The notes below the pieces were generated by a model that searched no databases, was not told the DNA's origin, and saw only the letters and a list, made by a program, of their open reading frames with translations. DNA of 64,000 nt from Pararhizobium gei (GTDB lineage Bacteria; Pseudomonadota; Alphaproteobacteria; Rhizobiales; Rhizobiaceae): NCBI RefSeq assembly GCF_029223885.1, contig NZ_CP119411.1, positions 39,270-103,269 of the forward strand, written 5' to 3'. This document shows, one piece after another, positions 7,750 to 17,831 of this stretch. Every line of letters begins with the position of its first letter. The stretch's first letter is position 1. The translations under genes were made by a program, and so were the position numbers.

Positions 7750-9944
7750 CGGTTTCCACCCGGAGCAGCGGCGACATCATCCGCAAAGCCAGTAAAGCGA
7801 CATTTGTTCTCCAAAGCTTCGCGGTGCTGCTGCTGATGGGCCTTGTCATCCTGTTTATGGATATTTCCCAAAAGTACGCGTCATTTCAGGACGGTGTGCG
7901 CGAAAATGCTCTGTGGTCCGTCTATCAGCTCGACCGCGAGGCGCGTCGCCTACACGAAACACTTCACGTGATGCTGGCTGAAAGGGACAAGTCCAGTGGC
8001 ACTGTTAAAGCGCTTGGCACCCGTTACGACATCCTCTACTCGCGAATGAATATTCTGGAAAAAACCTCGTTCGAAAGAAAATTCAAACTCGATTCTGCCG
8101 TTGAACGCCAGATCGCGGACATTCGTTCGATCGTCTTCGGCAAGGTCAGCGTTTTTGACGCTCTTGCTTCACATGGATCGTTCGAACCTGCGACGTGGGC
8201 CCCGATCGATGACGAGCTCGAGAAACTGGTGTCAGTAACCGAAAGCCTGTTGGTCTACACCAATAATAACGTCAGCACGGACAGAGCCGAAGCGCGTCAG
8301 GCAGTGCTCGCCTTACAACTAAAGTCCGCCTGGCTTGTGGTCCTTTTGGTATGCTGCGTGGTAGTGCTTATCTTCACTTTGCGCCGCCAGTTGAAATCCG
8401 TGCGTCTGGCAGGACTTAGCCTGGAGGCTATTTCCAACGAACTGAACGACGCCTATCTCGATGCTGAGGCTGGCAACCGTGCTAAGTCCCAGTTCATGGC
8501 AACGATGGGACATGAAGTCCGCACCCCTTTGAATGCCATTCTCGGTACCGCAGAATTGCTTGAGCTTTCGCCCCTGCCACCCTCGGTTGCAGCGGGGATG
8601 CACACCATAAGACGTTCAGGACAAGCCCTTCTTGAGGTCATCAACGAAATCCTGGATTTTGCTAAGATTGAGCACGGGAAGCTTGATATCGAGGTCAGGG
8701 TTGTCGACCTCCAATCAGTTCTAGCGACCACCATCGAGATGGTACGTGATCGTGCGACCGAACAGGGCAATCAGATCGTACTTCATTTGCCGGAGACCTT
8801 TAGGATCCCTGTTGTGGCTACGGATCCCACACGATTACGGCAGGTGCTTCTCAATCTCCTTAGCAACGCGATCAAATTCACCTCAAACGGGACAATCACT
8901 TTGAGCGTAACGGAAGCTGGAACGTCTCAGAATTCGATTCTCCGCTTCGAAATATCGGATACGGGCATCGGCATTGACGAAGCCGGGCTTTGCAGGCTCT
9001 TCCAGCCGTTCTCTCAAGTGGATGCCTCGATCAGTCGTAAATACGGCGGTACCGGGCTTGGCCTGACGATCTGCAAACAAATCATTGAAGCGATGATGGG
9101 CCGGATCGGTGTTGAAAGCAGGAAGGGGAAGGGAAGCACATTCTGGTTCGAAATACCTGTGGTTGCCGCTGTGTTGCCAGCTCCGTCAGCTGCCCTGGGT
9201 GATCATGGCCTGCCAGGAACGCTTCCAATTCTCAAGATACTTCTTGTTGAAGACAATCTCGTAAACCAGCAGGTCGCGGCTGGCTTACTCAACCACCTTG
9301 GCCAAAAAGTCACAGTTGTCGGCGACGGCTTCGAGGCAGTTGACGCGGCTGCTCATGAAGAATTCGATTTGATTTTGATGGACATGCAGATGCCGAGAAT
9401 GGACGGGATCGAAGCGACGCGATTGATCCGCGAAGCGGAAAATGACCGAGAAAGCACGCCGATTATTGCGATGACGGCAAATGCGTCCGAGGATGATCGC
9501 AGACTGTGCGAGGAAGCGGGAATGACTGGATTCCAGTCGAAGCCCATTTCACTGCAGCAGCTCCGCGCGCTAATCGAAACTCAGCGCCTGCTTATGTTCG
9601 AGGCACCGACCGGAGACGTTCAAGACGGCGATACCGAAAATTCATTCGCTACGCGAAAAGCCGAAATCGAAGCGGCGCTCGGAGAGGAAACCTTCGCGCA
9701 ACTTCTATCAAGCTTCTTCGATGATGCCGCAACACTTCTCGAAGGGCTGCATGAAGCGTTGGCTGCGAACGACTATCGCAGTGCTGACCGTCTTCTTCAC
9801 ACGATGAAGGGCGCGGCTAGCAGCGTCGGGCTTCAGCGGATCGCAGACACCTCACAGCAACTTCGCAGCGGGACCATGTCTGAAAACAGCATCGCACGAC
9901 TTGCAGAAACCATAGGCGAATTCAGGCAACGCCTCGCCGCATAG
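7746..9944 (+). CDS. Hybrid sensor histidine kinase with receiver and HPt domains
   Basis: Membrane-bound sensor of 732 residues starting at a GTG that overlaps the upstream stop (GTGA). Two membrane helices (about 20-40 and 195-215) bracket a helical periplasmic sensor. The phosphoacceptor box GHEVRTPLN holds H256. The HATPase follows with NLLSNAIKFT, DTGIGID and GGTGLGL. A receiver domain carries LMDMQMPRMDG with acceptor D546, and a C-terminal HPt domain carries LLHTMKGAASSVG with H685. The full His-Asp-His relay can pass phosphate to a separate regulator, most simply the HD-GYP protein 10 bases downstream. The upstream periplasmic protein may present the signal. Confidence 0.95.
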   Translation: MTVSTRSSGDIIRKASKATFVLQSFAVLLLMGLVILFMDISQKYASFQDGVRENALWSVYQLDREARRLHETLHVMLAERDKSSGTVKALGTRYDILYSRMNILEKTSFERKFKLDSAVERQIADIRSIVFGKVSVFDALASHGSFEPATWAPIDDELEKLVSVTESLLVYTNNNVSTDRAEARQAVLALQLKSAWLVVLLVCCVVVLIFTLRRQLKSVRLAGLSLEAISNELNDAYLDAEAGNRAKSQFMATMGHEVRTPLNAILGTAELLELSPLPPSVAAGMHTIRRSGQALLEVINEILDFAKIEHGKLDIEVRVVDLQSVLATTIEMVRDRATEQGNQIVLHLPETFRIPVVATDPTRLRQVLLNLLSNAIKFTSNGTITLSVTEAGTSQNSILRFEISDTGIGIDEAGLCRLFQPFSQVDASISRKYGGTGLGLTICKQIIEAMMGRIGVESRKGKGSTFWFEIPVVAAVLPAPSAALGDHGLPGTLPILKILLVEDNLVNQQVAAGLLNHLGQKVTVVGDGFEAVDAAAHEEFDLILMDMQMPRMDGIEATRLIREAENDRESTPIIAMTANASEDDRRLCEEAGMTGFQSKPISLQQLRALIETQRLLMFEAPTGDVQDGDTENSFATRKAEIEAALGEETFAQLLSSFFDDAATLLEGLHEALAANDYRSADRLLHTMKGAASSVGLQRIADTSQQLRSGTMSENSIARLAETIGEFRQRLAA

Positions 9945-9954
9945 GAACGGTTAA

Positions 9955-11115
9955 ATGCGCATTCTACTGGTAGACGACAACAAAACAAACCTCTCGCTGC
10001 TCACCAAATTGGTGGAAAAGCTTCCCAGCTGTGAAGCGATTGCCTATTCACAACCTGAAGACGTGCTGACGGTGGCCGAGCAGCTCGATTTCGACATCGC
10101 CATTGTCGATTTTCAGATGCCGGTCTACAACGGCATAGAGTTGGTGAACGAGTTGCTTCGTTTTGAGGGGCACCGCGACAAACCAATCGTGTTCGTGACG
10201 GCCGACACGGATACCGCCACTCGAATGGCGGCGCTCAATGCCGGCGCGATCGATTTTCTGACAAAACCTGTCAACCCACTTGAATTTCAGGCTCGCATTC
10301 GAAATCTGGTGGCGCTCGTGGATGCGCGCAAGAAGCTCGCCGACAAGGCTGAGTGGCTGCGAACTGAGGTCGACAAAGCGGTTGGTGAATTGCGCGCCCG
10401 CGAGGAAGAGATCATCGATCGGCTTACCATCGCGGCAAGCTACAAGGACTTCGAAACTGCCCGCCATACCCGCCGGGTGGGTTTGTATTCGGAGGCGATC
10501 GCAAAGTCCTACGGAATAGAGCCATGGCTCTGTTCGGATATCAGGCTTGCCTCGCCCATGCATGATATCGGTAAGGTGGCGATCCCGGACGCTGTCCTCC
10601 TGAAAAACGGCAAGCTGACAGACGATGAGTTTGCCATCATGCAGGGGCATACGGTCATCGGATGCGACATCCTTCGGGAGTCCAAATCCGCCCTGCTGCA
10701 ACTTGCCGCTGAGATCGCCAGCAGCCACCATGAGCGCTGGGACGGGCGAGGATATCCGTTTGGACTTTCGGGTGAGGACATTCCCATATCGGGACGCATC
10801 GTCGCGATTGCTGACAACTTCGACGCCTTGACAACCGCAAGGCCCTATAAGGAAGCTTGGTCATTGGAGCGCACCGTTGAGCACATTCGCGAGAAAGCTG
10901 GTAGCCAGTTCGACCCTCAATGCGTTAGCGCTTTCGATAATGCACTGCCGGCTTTGATTGCGATCATGGACAAGGACGGTGCATCCGCTGAAGATGGTGG
11001 CTGCAGGCGCTGCGATCCCGTTCACGCTGCATGTTCGCAGTCTGCCTCCGCTTACGGGGCTTGCCGATCGGCGATCGACCGCGCTCGCTTCCAGAAAACG
11101 GTTCAAGTCGCTTGA
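9955..11115 (+). CDS. Response regulator with HD-GYP phosphodiesterase domain (RpfG type)
   Basis: Predicted cyclic-di-GMP phosphodiesterase of 386 residues. Receiver residues 1-120 carry acidic D7/D8, acceptor D52 in IVDFQMP, and K in FLTKPVNP. A short coiled linker leads to the HD-GYP domain with [24 protein letters not shown] and [13 protein letters not shown], so the metal-binding HD pair and the GYP loop are intact. The last 50 residues are Ala/Ser/Arg-rich and divergent. It is probably the output of the kinase encoded immediately upstream, lowering c-di-GMP to alter motility or biofilm state. Confidence 0.93.
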   Translation: MRILLVDDNKTNLSLLTKLVEKLPSCEAIAYSQPEDVLTVAEQLDFDIAIVDFQMPVYNGIELVNELLRFEGHRDKPIVFVTADTDTATRMAALNAGAIDFLTKPVNPLEFQARIRNLVALVDARKKLADKAEWLRTEVDKAVGELRAREEEIIDRLTIAASYKDFETARHTRRVGLYSEAIAKSYGIEPWLCSDIRLASPMHDIGKVAIPDAVLLKNGKLTDDEFAIMQGHTVIGCDILRESKSALLQLAAEIASSHHERWDGRGYPFGLSGEDIPISGRIVAIADNFDALTTARPYKEAWSLERTVEHIREKAGSQFDPQCVSAFDNALPALIAIMDKDGASAEDGGCRRCDPVHAACSQSASAYGACRSAIDRARFQKTVQVA

Positions 11116-11272
11116 TGCCTTAGGACAAATGCAGGAGCGATTCCACCCGCAGGTACAAAAATCGCAACAGATATCGCCGCAGGTCGGTATCAAATGTCAA
11201 ATTCATTCCATTCGCACGATAAGAGGCCGTGTGATGCCTCTTTTACAGTATCGCCAGAGGAGAGATCTGAAG

Positions 11273-13090
11273 ATGTTCGGCCGTTCTAAAGTTTCCAGTA
11301 TGCAGACAAAGTCGTTGAACTCGATTGCTGCCAATATCATGATCGCCGACGCCGATCTGAACATCCGATATATGAATGAGGCAGTTACTTCTCTGCTCAA
11401 GGAAGCCGCGTCGGACCTGAAGAAGGAACTGCCGCGGTTCGATTTCGACAAACTTGTGGGAAGCAACATCGACATCTTCCACAAGAACCCATCTCACCAG
11501 CGAACCATGCTCGCCGCGCTGAAGACCCAACACCGAGCCACAATCTGGGTCGGCCACTGTGCCTTCGACCTGATTGTCACACCGCTGCTTGAGGGAAACA
11601 GAACGACGGGGTTTGTCGTAGAGTGGGCAAACGCCAAAGAACGGTTGCAAAATATAGATTTCCAGGCCCAGATGGTGGCGATCAGCCGTGTGCAAGGGAT
11701 CATCGAGTTTACCACCGACGGCGAAATCGTGACGGCAAACGACAATTTCTTGAAGGCCATCGGCTATCGCCTGGACGAGATCAAGGGTCGCAGCCATAGC
11801 ATGCTGGTTGATCCGGAATACGCCAGAGCACCGGCTTACAAGGAATTCTGGGACGCGCTACGCAGGGGCGAGGTCCAGGCTGCCGAATTTACCCGCTATG
11901 GCAAGAACGGCAAACTTGTCGTCATCAACGCATCCTATAATCCAATCCTCGATTCCAAGGGCAAAATCACCAAGGTCGTGAAATTCGCGACCGACGTGAC
12001 CGAGCGTGTTCATGCGGTGACGACCATTGGCGCAGCACTCACCAGACTTGCACAGGGAGATCTCTCCTTCAGCATAGACCAGCCGTTCGCACCCGATTTC
12101 GAGGGGCTGCGGAACACGATGAACGAGGCGCTGAGCCAGATGCGGAATACTCTTGGGCATGTCGCGCATTCGACCGATCAGATTGATAACGGCACGCGCG
12201 AGATCAGTCAAAGTGCGGAGGACCTGTCCAAGCGCACCGAACAGCAGGCCGCCTCACTCGAGGAGACTGCGGCAGCCCTTGATCAGATCACAGTCAATGT
12301 CAGCAACGCCGCAAAGCGCGCCGAAGAGGCACGTCACGCCGCTGCAACCGCGAGTGAAAATGCGGAGCGCTCCGGCAAAGTCGTCGCCGACGCGGTTGGA
12401 GCGATGTCGCGGATCGAGAGTTCGTCCAACCAGATCTCCAACATCATCGGTGTCATCGACGAAATTGCCTTCCAGACGAACCTTCTCGCGCTCAACGCCG
12501 GGGTCGAGGCTGCTCGTGCCGGCGAGGCCGGAAAGGGGTTCGCTGTCGTGGCGCAGGAGGTACGCGAACTTGCTCAACGCTCCGCTCAGGCTGCGAAAGA
12601 AATAAAAGGTTTGATCCGGAATTCTTCGGAGGAGGTCAGCACCGGCGTCAAGCTCGTCAGCGAAACTGGAGAAGCTCTGCGTACGATCCAGCAGAACATC
12701 GTGGTGGTCAATGACCACATGCAAGCGATCACCAGTTCGGCAAAGGAGCAGGCGACTGGACTGTCAGAGGTCAATTCCGCCGTCAATCAAATGGATCAGG
12801 TCACGCAGCAGAATGCCGCGATGGTGGAAGAAACCAACGCCGCCAGCGCGACGCTTGCCCAGGAGACCGCACGTCTGCGCGAACTGATCGAGGGGTTCCA
12901 ACTGGGTGGGGTCGCGGGAAGGCCGTCACAATCGGGAAACAGACCCTTGGCGGGCAACACATCAAACCGGAAACTTGAGGTTGTTAAGCTTGGTCATCGA
13001 CCTGTCCCCTCGCCGGCACGACAGATGCTGTCGAAGATATCTGGGAAAGTAGGGAATGGAGCTGCGACCGAAAGCTGGGAAGAGTTCTGA
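11273..13090 (+). CDS. Soluble PAS-containing methyl-accepting chemotaxis protein
   Basis: Chemoreceptor of 605 residues without membrane helices. The ATG at 11273 follows GAGGAGAG at proper spacing; the longer open frame to 10958 overlaps the HD-GYP gene and is not used. Two PAS-like segments occupy about 10-115 and 130-245 ([35 protein letters not shown]), followed by a HAMP-like linker ([13 protein letters not shown]). The signalling hairpin is canonical ([37 protein letters not shown]). The last residues are SWEEF, matching the aromatic C-terminal pentapeptide that tethers CheR/CheB. It may sense redox or a cytoplasmic ligand, and lies in the same block as c-di-GMP signalling genes. Confidence 0.95.
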   Translation: MFGRSKVSSMQTKSLNSIAANIMIADADLNIRYMNEAVTSLLKEAASDLKKELPRFDFDKLVGSNIDIFHKNPSHQRTMLAALKTQHRATIWVGHCAFDLIVTPLLEGNRTTGFVVEWANAKERLQNIDFQAQMVAISRVQGIIEFTTDGEIVTANDNFLKAIGYRLDEIKGRSHSMLVDPEYARAPAYKEFWDALRRGEVQAAEFTRYGKNGKLVVINASYNPILDSKGKITKVVKFATDVTERVHAVTTIGAALTRLAQGDLSFSIDQPFAPDFEGLRNTMNEALSQMRNTLGHVAHSTDQIDNGTREISQSAEDLSKRTEQQAASLEETAAALDQITVNVSNAAKRAEEARHAAATASENAERSGKVVADAVGAMSRIESSSNQISNIIGVIDEIAFQTNLLALNAGVEAARAGEAGKGFAVVAQEVRELAQRSAQAAKEIKGLIRNSSEEVSTGVKLVSETGEALRTIQQNIVVVNDHMQAITSSAKEQATGLSEVNSAVNQMDQVTQQNAAMVEETNAASATLAQETARLRELIEGFQLGGVAGRPSQSGNRPLAGNTSNRKLEVVKLGHRPVPSPARQMLSKISGKVGNGAATESWEEF

Positions 13091-13145
13091 CGCCTGTTTG
13101 CGTGGGCAAGTCTGTTTTCCACCCTCAGATTCGGAGGCATACCCG

Positions 13146-13406
13146 ATGACAAACGTTTTGACGTTCCCAATCGAAGCAAGCCGCGGTGTTACACCTGCCG
13201 CCGCCTCACAGAAAACCAGCGAGCATAAGTACCGTGTTATGACCGACGCTCTGGGTTTCCTGCGCGATCAGTTGTTTGAGTTGACCATGGAACTGGAGTG
13301 CAGTTGTACGCAGCTGACTGTGGTGGCAGCCGCCAATTCCCTTGCTTCGGCGGTGGAGGAAGAATCCCGGCGCAATGCCTGTTCTCGCTCGCCGCTCAAT
13401 CCCTGA
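13146..13406 (+). CDS. Small hypothetical protein
   Basis: Eighty-six residues, not recognised. The start has a good ribosome site (GGAGG eight bases before ATG). The product begins MTNVLTFPIEASRG and contains a helical stretch LGFLRDQLFELTMELE. The C-terminal Arg/Ser-rich end (RRNACSRSPLNP) may reflect a late frameshift. It sits between the chemoreceptor and the hemA remnant. Confidence 0.45.
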   Translation: MTNVLTFPIEASRGVTPAAASQKTSEHKYRVMTDALGFLRDQLFELTMELECSCTQLTVVAAANSLASAVEEESRRNACSRSPLNP

Positions 13407-13507
13407 AAGGTCTGGCCGAGCGCAAGCTGCTTTTTTGTGGCCACGCGGCCGGCGGGACCAGACGGGGCAAGTAACGCGGCTGCCTGAAGACGATACTGGA
13501 GCATGAC

Positions 13508-13921
13508 ATGGATTTCGAAGCATTCTTCAAGAGCGAGCTGGAAGGCCTTCAAACCGAAGGCCGCTATCGTGTGTTCGCCGACCTCGATCGACACCGCGGC
13601 AATTTTCCGCGCGCCACGCGCCACACCCAGAATGGTCCGAAGGGTGTGACCGTCTGGTGTTCCAACGACTATCTCGGCATGGGCCAGAACCCCAAGGTGA
13701 TCGAGGCGATGAACAACGCCATCGATAACTGTGGCGCGGGTGCGGGAGGCACCCGGAATATTTCTGGCACCACCCACTGTCTATGTGCAGCCCATCAACT
13801 ATCCGACAGTGCCGAAGAAGACCGAGCGCCTGCGCATCACGCCGACGCCGATATCGAACTTCTGGTCGAGGCGCTGCACTCGCTATGGTCGCGCTGCGCG
13901 CTGGCGCAGCAAGTTGCATGA
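13508..13921 (+). pseudogene. hemA: hemA (5-aminolevulinate synthase) remnant with internal deletions
   Basis: ALAS condenses glycine and succinyl-CoA and is normally about 405 residues in rhizobia. Here the first 90 codons are well kept ([55 protein letters not shown]). The sequence then jumps at about 13778, in the +1 frame, to the C-terminal segment [20 protein letters not shown] second small loss near 13840 restores the original frame for [21 protein letters not shown] and the stop. Roughly 260 central codons, including the pyridoxal-lysine region, are gone. The functional copy must be elsewhere. Confidence 0.88.
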
Positions 13922-14023
13922 CGATCCAGTGACTAAGCCTTTGCTTGCTCATAACAGGCTGTTAACTTTACGTTAACCATTGAACTACATAAATAGGGTC
14001 CTGATTCAACAATTGAGTCGAAG

Positions 14024-14758
14024 ATGCCTGTTAGCGCTTTGTCTGTCCTCGCACCCGATGCATTGGACCCCTACGTGGACCTTCGCTCGGTGCCAAAATA
14101 TCGCTATTTTGGCAAGAATGATCTCATTGATAGATTTCGCCAAGGCGTACCGTTCGATTACATCTCCATCTCCGGGCTCGACGTTGATCACTACCGCTTT
14201 GGTGACGGGTTCTCCATAGACACCGACCTCCCGCCGGGATTTGTGGAAGCTTACATGGAAGACAAGCTTTCGAAGATCGATCCATTTATTGCAGCGACCA
14301 AGGCGTCGAAAACCGTAATGGTCGAAAGCGAGGTTTATCAGGACGCCGATGTCCCACAGCGATTGTTGTATCTACAGCGCACTTTTGGGGTTCACAACAG
14401 AACCATGGTTCCGATCTTGCGCGATGATACGGTTTACGGAGCGGTCGGTTTCGCCCGCATAACGGCATTCACCGAAAGCGAGCTTACCTTTCTAACCCTT
14501 ATCGCTGAACCCATCCATACCGCCGTAACCAAGCCGATGATGGACCGCTTCGCCGCTCAACATCTACGTCTGTCAAAAGGCGAGATCGCGTGTCTTTCCC
14601 AAGCGAGCCTTGGGCTGACGAGTGAAGGCATTGGCAGAGCTACCGGTTATCAGGTCGATACCGTTAACAGCTACATCAAATCAGCCGTGAAAAAGCTTGG
14701 GGCGTCGAACAGGACGCAAGCGATTGCTGAGGCGATACGCCGTCGGCTTATTTCGTGA
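14024..14758 (+). CDS. LuxR-family transcriptional regulator with autoinducer-binding-like domain
   Basis: Regulator of 244 residues. The N-terminal 165 residues have the layout of an acyl-homoserine-lactone-binding domain (FDYISISGLDVDHYRFG, FVEAYMEDKLSKIDPFI, RTMVPILRDDTVYGAVGFAR). A C-terminal LuxR HTH begins at about 180 (RLSKGEIACLSQASLGLTS, IGRATGYQVDTVNSYIKSAV, KKLGASNRTQAIAEAI). No luxI-type synthase is seen in the window, so it is either an orphan receptor or a relative with another ligand. The upstream 100 bases are AT-rich and hold two GTTAAC copies (13961, 13972). Confidence 0.88.
   Translation: MPVSALSVLAPDALDPYVDLRSVPKYRYFGKNDLIDRFRQGVPFDYISISGLDVDHYRFGDGFSIDTDLPPGFVEAYMEDKLSKIDPFIAATKASKTVMVESEVYQDADVPQRLLYLQRTFGVHNRTMVPILRDDTVYGAVGFARITAFTESELTFLTLIAEPIHTAVTKPMMDRFAAQHLRLSKGEIACLSQASLGLTSEGIGRATGYQVDTVNSYIKSAVKKLGASNRTQAIAEAIRRRLIS
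14091..14114. repeat. Perfect 10-bp inverted repeat inside the 5' end of the LuxR gene
   Basis: TGCCAAAATA and its exact complement flank a 4-base TCGC loop about 67 bases into the LuxR coding region. It may be an internal operator or an mRNA hairpin limiting translation; coding constraint alone does not explain a perfect 10-bp dyad. Confidence 0.5.
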
Positions 14759-14847
14759 CGCTCGTTTCGTTTCTTTGCGTTAATTGGGATGGTGGGCACA
14801 ATCACCAAAAGCCTGCGACGTCGTGTGATGGAAGCGACTTTGCGTCC

Positions 14848-15678
14848 CTAGCCGCTAAGATAACGCGAACGCAGGTCGGGTGAACTCACGCCGAATCGAC
14901 CGTCACCAAAATACCGGGCCGGACTTGCCCCCGCATGTCGGCGAAACATGGTTATAAAACTGCTAGCGCTCTCATAGCCAAGGTCCAGGGCGATGGTGGT
15001 GACGGCATCGCCGCTGGCCAACCGCTGCAGCGCGAGGCCCACATGCAGTTGTTGCCGCCATTGACCGTATGACATACCGGTCTCGCGCTGGAAAAGGCGC
15101 GTGAGGGTTCGCTTGCTTGCGCCAATACGCGCGCCCCATTCCTCAATAGTGAGGCGCGCAGACGGGTCTTCCAAGAGCGCGTCTGCGAGACGCCGCAGCC
15201 GCCGGTCTGCGGGCATTGGCAACCGTAGCGGCTCTAGCGGAGCATCGCGAAGCTCGTCCAGAAGAACCGCCGACAGCCGAGCACGCCTCCCCTCCTCTGC
15301 CACCAGGAAGGCAGGATCTGATGTGAAGCAGAGAATGACCTCTCGCAGCAGCGGGCGAATGAATAATATTCCACAATCTTCGCCCAGAAAGTCTGCAAGG
15401 TCAGGCTCGATATAGAGATTGGCCATGACAATCCTGCCACTGGCACGCGCCAGATGCAGCACACCGGCAGGCAGCCAGACGGCGCATTGTGGCGGAACGG
15501 TCCAAATTCCGCCAGCCGCTTCAACCGTCAGAGCACCGCAGATCACATAGAGCAGTTGCGCTTTGCGGTGACGATGGGGTTCGGTTTCGCCAACAGCCGT
15601 GAGTTCGATCGTCAGCCCCACAACAGAACTTGGAACGATGTCCGGATCGTCGATCTCAGGCGTGATAGTGATGCTCAT
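14848..15678 (-). CDS. AraC-family transcriptional regulator with cupin sensor domain
   Basis: About 276 residues from the ATG at 15678 (GGAG lies about 10 bases before it; an ATG at 15702 is also possible). The N-terminal half is a cupin-like sensor (HRHRKAQLLYVICGALTVEA, WLPAGVLHLARASG). The C-terminal double HTH reads LTIEEWGARIGASKRTLTRL, GMSYGQWRQQLHVGLALQRL and IALDLGYESASSFITMFRRHAG. It is convergent with the LuxR gene and 95 bases downstream of the RidA gene on the same strand, so it may control the RidA/flavin hydroxylase pair. Confidence 0.9.
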   Translation of the reverse strand: MSITITPEIDDPDIVPSSVVGLTIELTAVGETEPHRHRKAQLLYVICGALTVEAAGGIWTVPPQCAVWLPAGVLHLARASGRIVMANLYIEPDLADFLGEDCGILFIRPLLREVILCFTSDPAFLVAEEGRRARLSAVLLDELRDAPLEPLRLPMPADRRLRRLADALLEDPSARLTIEEWGARIGASKRTLTRLFQRETGMSYGQWRQQLHVGLALQRLASGDAVTTIALDLGYESASSFITMFRRHAGASPARYFGDGRFGVSSPDLRSRYLSG

Positions 15679-15773
15679 CGGCTCGTTTTCTCCGCGGTGC
15701 ATGCCGACTCTAGCCGGAGAGTCGCGCCTTGCAAGGACATTGGGCTGTTTCATCGCTTGGCCTGGTAGTCAAT

Positions 15774-16205
15774 CTAACAGCAGGCCAAGCGGTCAAAATC
15801 CGGGGGTAGGGAAACGATGGCATCGATCTCTACCAACCAGTCCGAATGGCCGAGCGCTTCAACGCCAAGGAAAAGACTGGCGCAGACCGGCCAGCCTTGC
15901 CCGAAGACGGCATGCCCGGCCTCGAAGATGGAGCCGACGAGCTCGTTGCTGTGGCGGACGACATGCAGCCCCATCCGCACCACATGCTCTGTCCCCACAC
16001 CAAGCGCATCAACCGCATCCCTCAGATTGCGGAAACATTGTTCCGCCTGCAGACGATGATCATCTTTACCGACAAGCCGCCCGTCAGCATCGATAGCGAC
16101 CTGCCCGGCGATGAACGCAAGAGCACCTGCCGGTGCGATGGAGATTTGAGCGTAGAGCGGCGCCACCGGTGCTGGCATTGAGACTGGATTGAGGTGCCTT
16201 ATCAT
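15774..16205 (-). CDS. RidA (YjgF/UK114) family protein
   Basis: One hundred and forty-three residues. RidA proteins hydrolyse reactive enamine/imine intermediates or act as small hydrolases in catabolic operons. Family features are the N-terminal NPVSMPAPVAPLYAQ, AFIAGQVAIDADG, EQCFRNLRDAVDALG and the C-terminal LVEIDAIVSLP. The usual Arg of the active site (GxVRxxVF) is not obvious in HVVRMGLHVVRHS, so the reaction may differ. It ends the FAD-hydroxylase operon (6-base gap) and probably clears an unstable product of that enzyme. Confidence 0.88.
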   Translation of the reverse strand: MIRHLNPVSMPAPVAPLYAQISIAPAGALAFIAGQVAIDADGRLVGKDDHRLQAEQCFRNLRDAVDALGVGTEHVVRMGLHVVRHSNELVGSIFEAGHAVFGQGWPVCASLFLGVEALGHSDWLVEIDAIVSLPPDFDRLACC

Positions 16206-16211
16206 GACTGA

Positions 16212-17684
16212 CTACCCTTCTCGCGTGGAGGTGCTGGCCGCAGTTTGCGCCACGTAACCGTCCGGCCTTACCAAGATCGCACCAATATCTCTGAGAGTGT
16301 CCCCATGCGCGGTGGGAACGCCTCTTGCTTCAACGACAGAGCGCGGATGTAACCAGTCAGGCCTCTCAACTTTGGCGCCTTCGGAAATGATCAAATCCAG
16401 CCATTGACCTTTCGAGAGGAGGCCGAAAAGGGTGGCATCTGTACCGTCAGAAAGCCTCAACGGCATGTCGCGGATACGGTTGCCGACCAAGCCCGAGCGT
16501 GGCGGCGCAGAGCCGGGCAGCGGTTCAGGATATTGCACGGCAAAACCCGAGACTTGATTAGCAAAATAAGCGTTGATCGCGGGCACTTTCAGCATGTCAT
16601 TGAATAAGCCCCGAAGCGCTCTCCCCCGCGCCGAGAAGGCGGTGATCAGGTGGCTCTGCGCCATCGTCGTGTCGCGAAGATAGATACCGACCGGCAGGCG
16701 TTCGGATTCATATGTGTCGAGCAACTCTGCGGGCGCGGTTCCCGTCGCCACCGCTGCCAGCTTCCAGCCAAGGTTCATCGCATCCTGAATGCCGACATTC
16801 ATCCCCTGCCCGCCAGCCGGCAGATGAATGTGGGCCGCATCGCCCGCCAGGAATATGTTTCCACGACGATAGGACTTTGCCAGCCGCGTTTCGTTGTCAA
16901 ACCGCGACAACCACAAAGGGGAATGGGCGCCGAAGTCAGAACCAACGACCCGCGCGGTTGCCCGGCACAACTCTTCCAGTGTAACCGCATCCTGCCTTCT
17001 GCGACCGCTGTCTTCAGCCTCGTTGACGACGATCCGGTAGTGCACCCCGTCGCCAAGTGGCGCTATCAGCACACAACCGTGCTCGTTGAAAGCCGATACC
17101 AGGGGCGCGTCCGGTGGAGACGCCAGAACAACGTCGCCCAAGAACCAAGTACCGCTCCCGGAATGACCCTCGAATTCGATCCCCGCCTGTAAGCGAACCA
17201 GGCTTCGCGCCCCGTCTGCGCCCACGACGTAACGTCCGTGAAGTTCAAACGGCCTCTCGTTGGCGCCGGAGACTGTGACGCCGCCATCGGCTCCGGAAAC
17301 GACTCTTTCCGCCACGGCGCCGCGATGAATCTCCACACCGAGTTCCAGAGCGAACTCTTCGATCAAAGCCTCCGTCGTCTCCTGCGGGATGTATAGGGTG
17401 TAAGGGAACCGGCTGTCGAAAATGTTGAAGTCCAACCGAGTGTCGAGGACCGCATAATGTCCTGATTTGATCGGCTTTCCGACGGCCAGAAACCGCTCCT
17501 CGATCCCTCGCAGTGACAGGACTTCCAGTGTCCGGCCATGAATGGTCAGTGCCCGGGATTGATTGATACGGTTCGTGCGCCGCTCGATGACAGCGACCCG
17601 CAACCCGGCAAGTCTGAGTTCGCAAGAGAGCCAAAGTCCGACAGGGCCTCCACCTACGATGATGCAATCGTAAATTTCCTTCAT
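16212..17684 (-). CDS. FAD-dependent aromatic hydroxylase (PheA/TfdB/MhpA-like)
   Basis: Single-component NAD(P)H-dependent flavin monooxygenase of 490 residues that would hydroxylate a phenolic or polyketide-like substrate in the cytoplasm. It has the dinucleotide motif IIVGGGPVGLWLSCEL with the acidic ERR end, the DG motif (YVVGADGARSLVR), and the FAD ribityl motif GDAAHIHLPAGGQGMN with IQDAMNLGWKLA. The C-terminal thioredoxin-like portion is short (about 100 residues). It is transcribed away from the secreted hydrolase at 17942, with a strong dyad between them. Tetracycline-hydroxylase-like members share this architecture, so detoxification of an aromatic antibiotic is an alternative. Confidence 0.9.
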   Translation of the reverse strand: MKEIYDCIIVGGGPVGLWLSCELRLAGLRVAVIERRTNRINQSRALTIHGRTLEVLSLRGIEERFLAVGKPIKSGHYAVLDTRLDFNIFDSRFPYTLYIPQETTEALIEEFALELGVEIHRGAVAERVVSGADGGVTVSGANERPFELHGRYVVGADGARSLVRLQAGIEFEGHSGSGTWFLGDVVLASPPDAPLVSAFNEHGCVLIAPLGDGVHYRIVVNEAEDSGRRRQDAVTLEELCRATARVVGSDFGAHSPLWLSRFDNETRLAKSYRRGNIFLAGDAAHIHLPAGGQGMNVGIQDAMNLGWKLAAVATGTAPAELLDTYESERLPVGIYLRDTTMAQSHLITAFSARGRALRGLFNDMLKVPAINAYFANQVSGFAVQYPEPLPGSAPPRSGLVGNRIRDMPLRLSDGTDATLFGLLSKGQWLDLIISEGAKVERPDWLHPRSVVEARGVPTAHGDTLRDIGAILVRPDGYVAQTAASTSTREG

Positions 17685-17831
17685 TTCCAGCCCCTTCTAT
17701 CCGTGAGCGGGGTGCTCCCGCCGTCACCAACAGTCATTAGCCGGTGAGCCGATGCTTCACTCTCCCCGTCCTGCCAACATGTTTCGCCAAACGGCCATTG
17801 TTCGCTGCCCCTTCGTCCATAGACCCAGACC

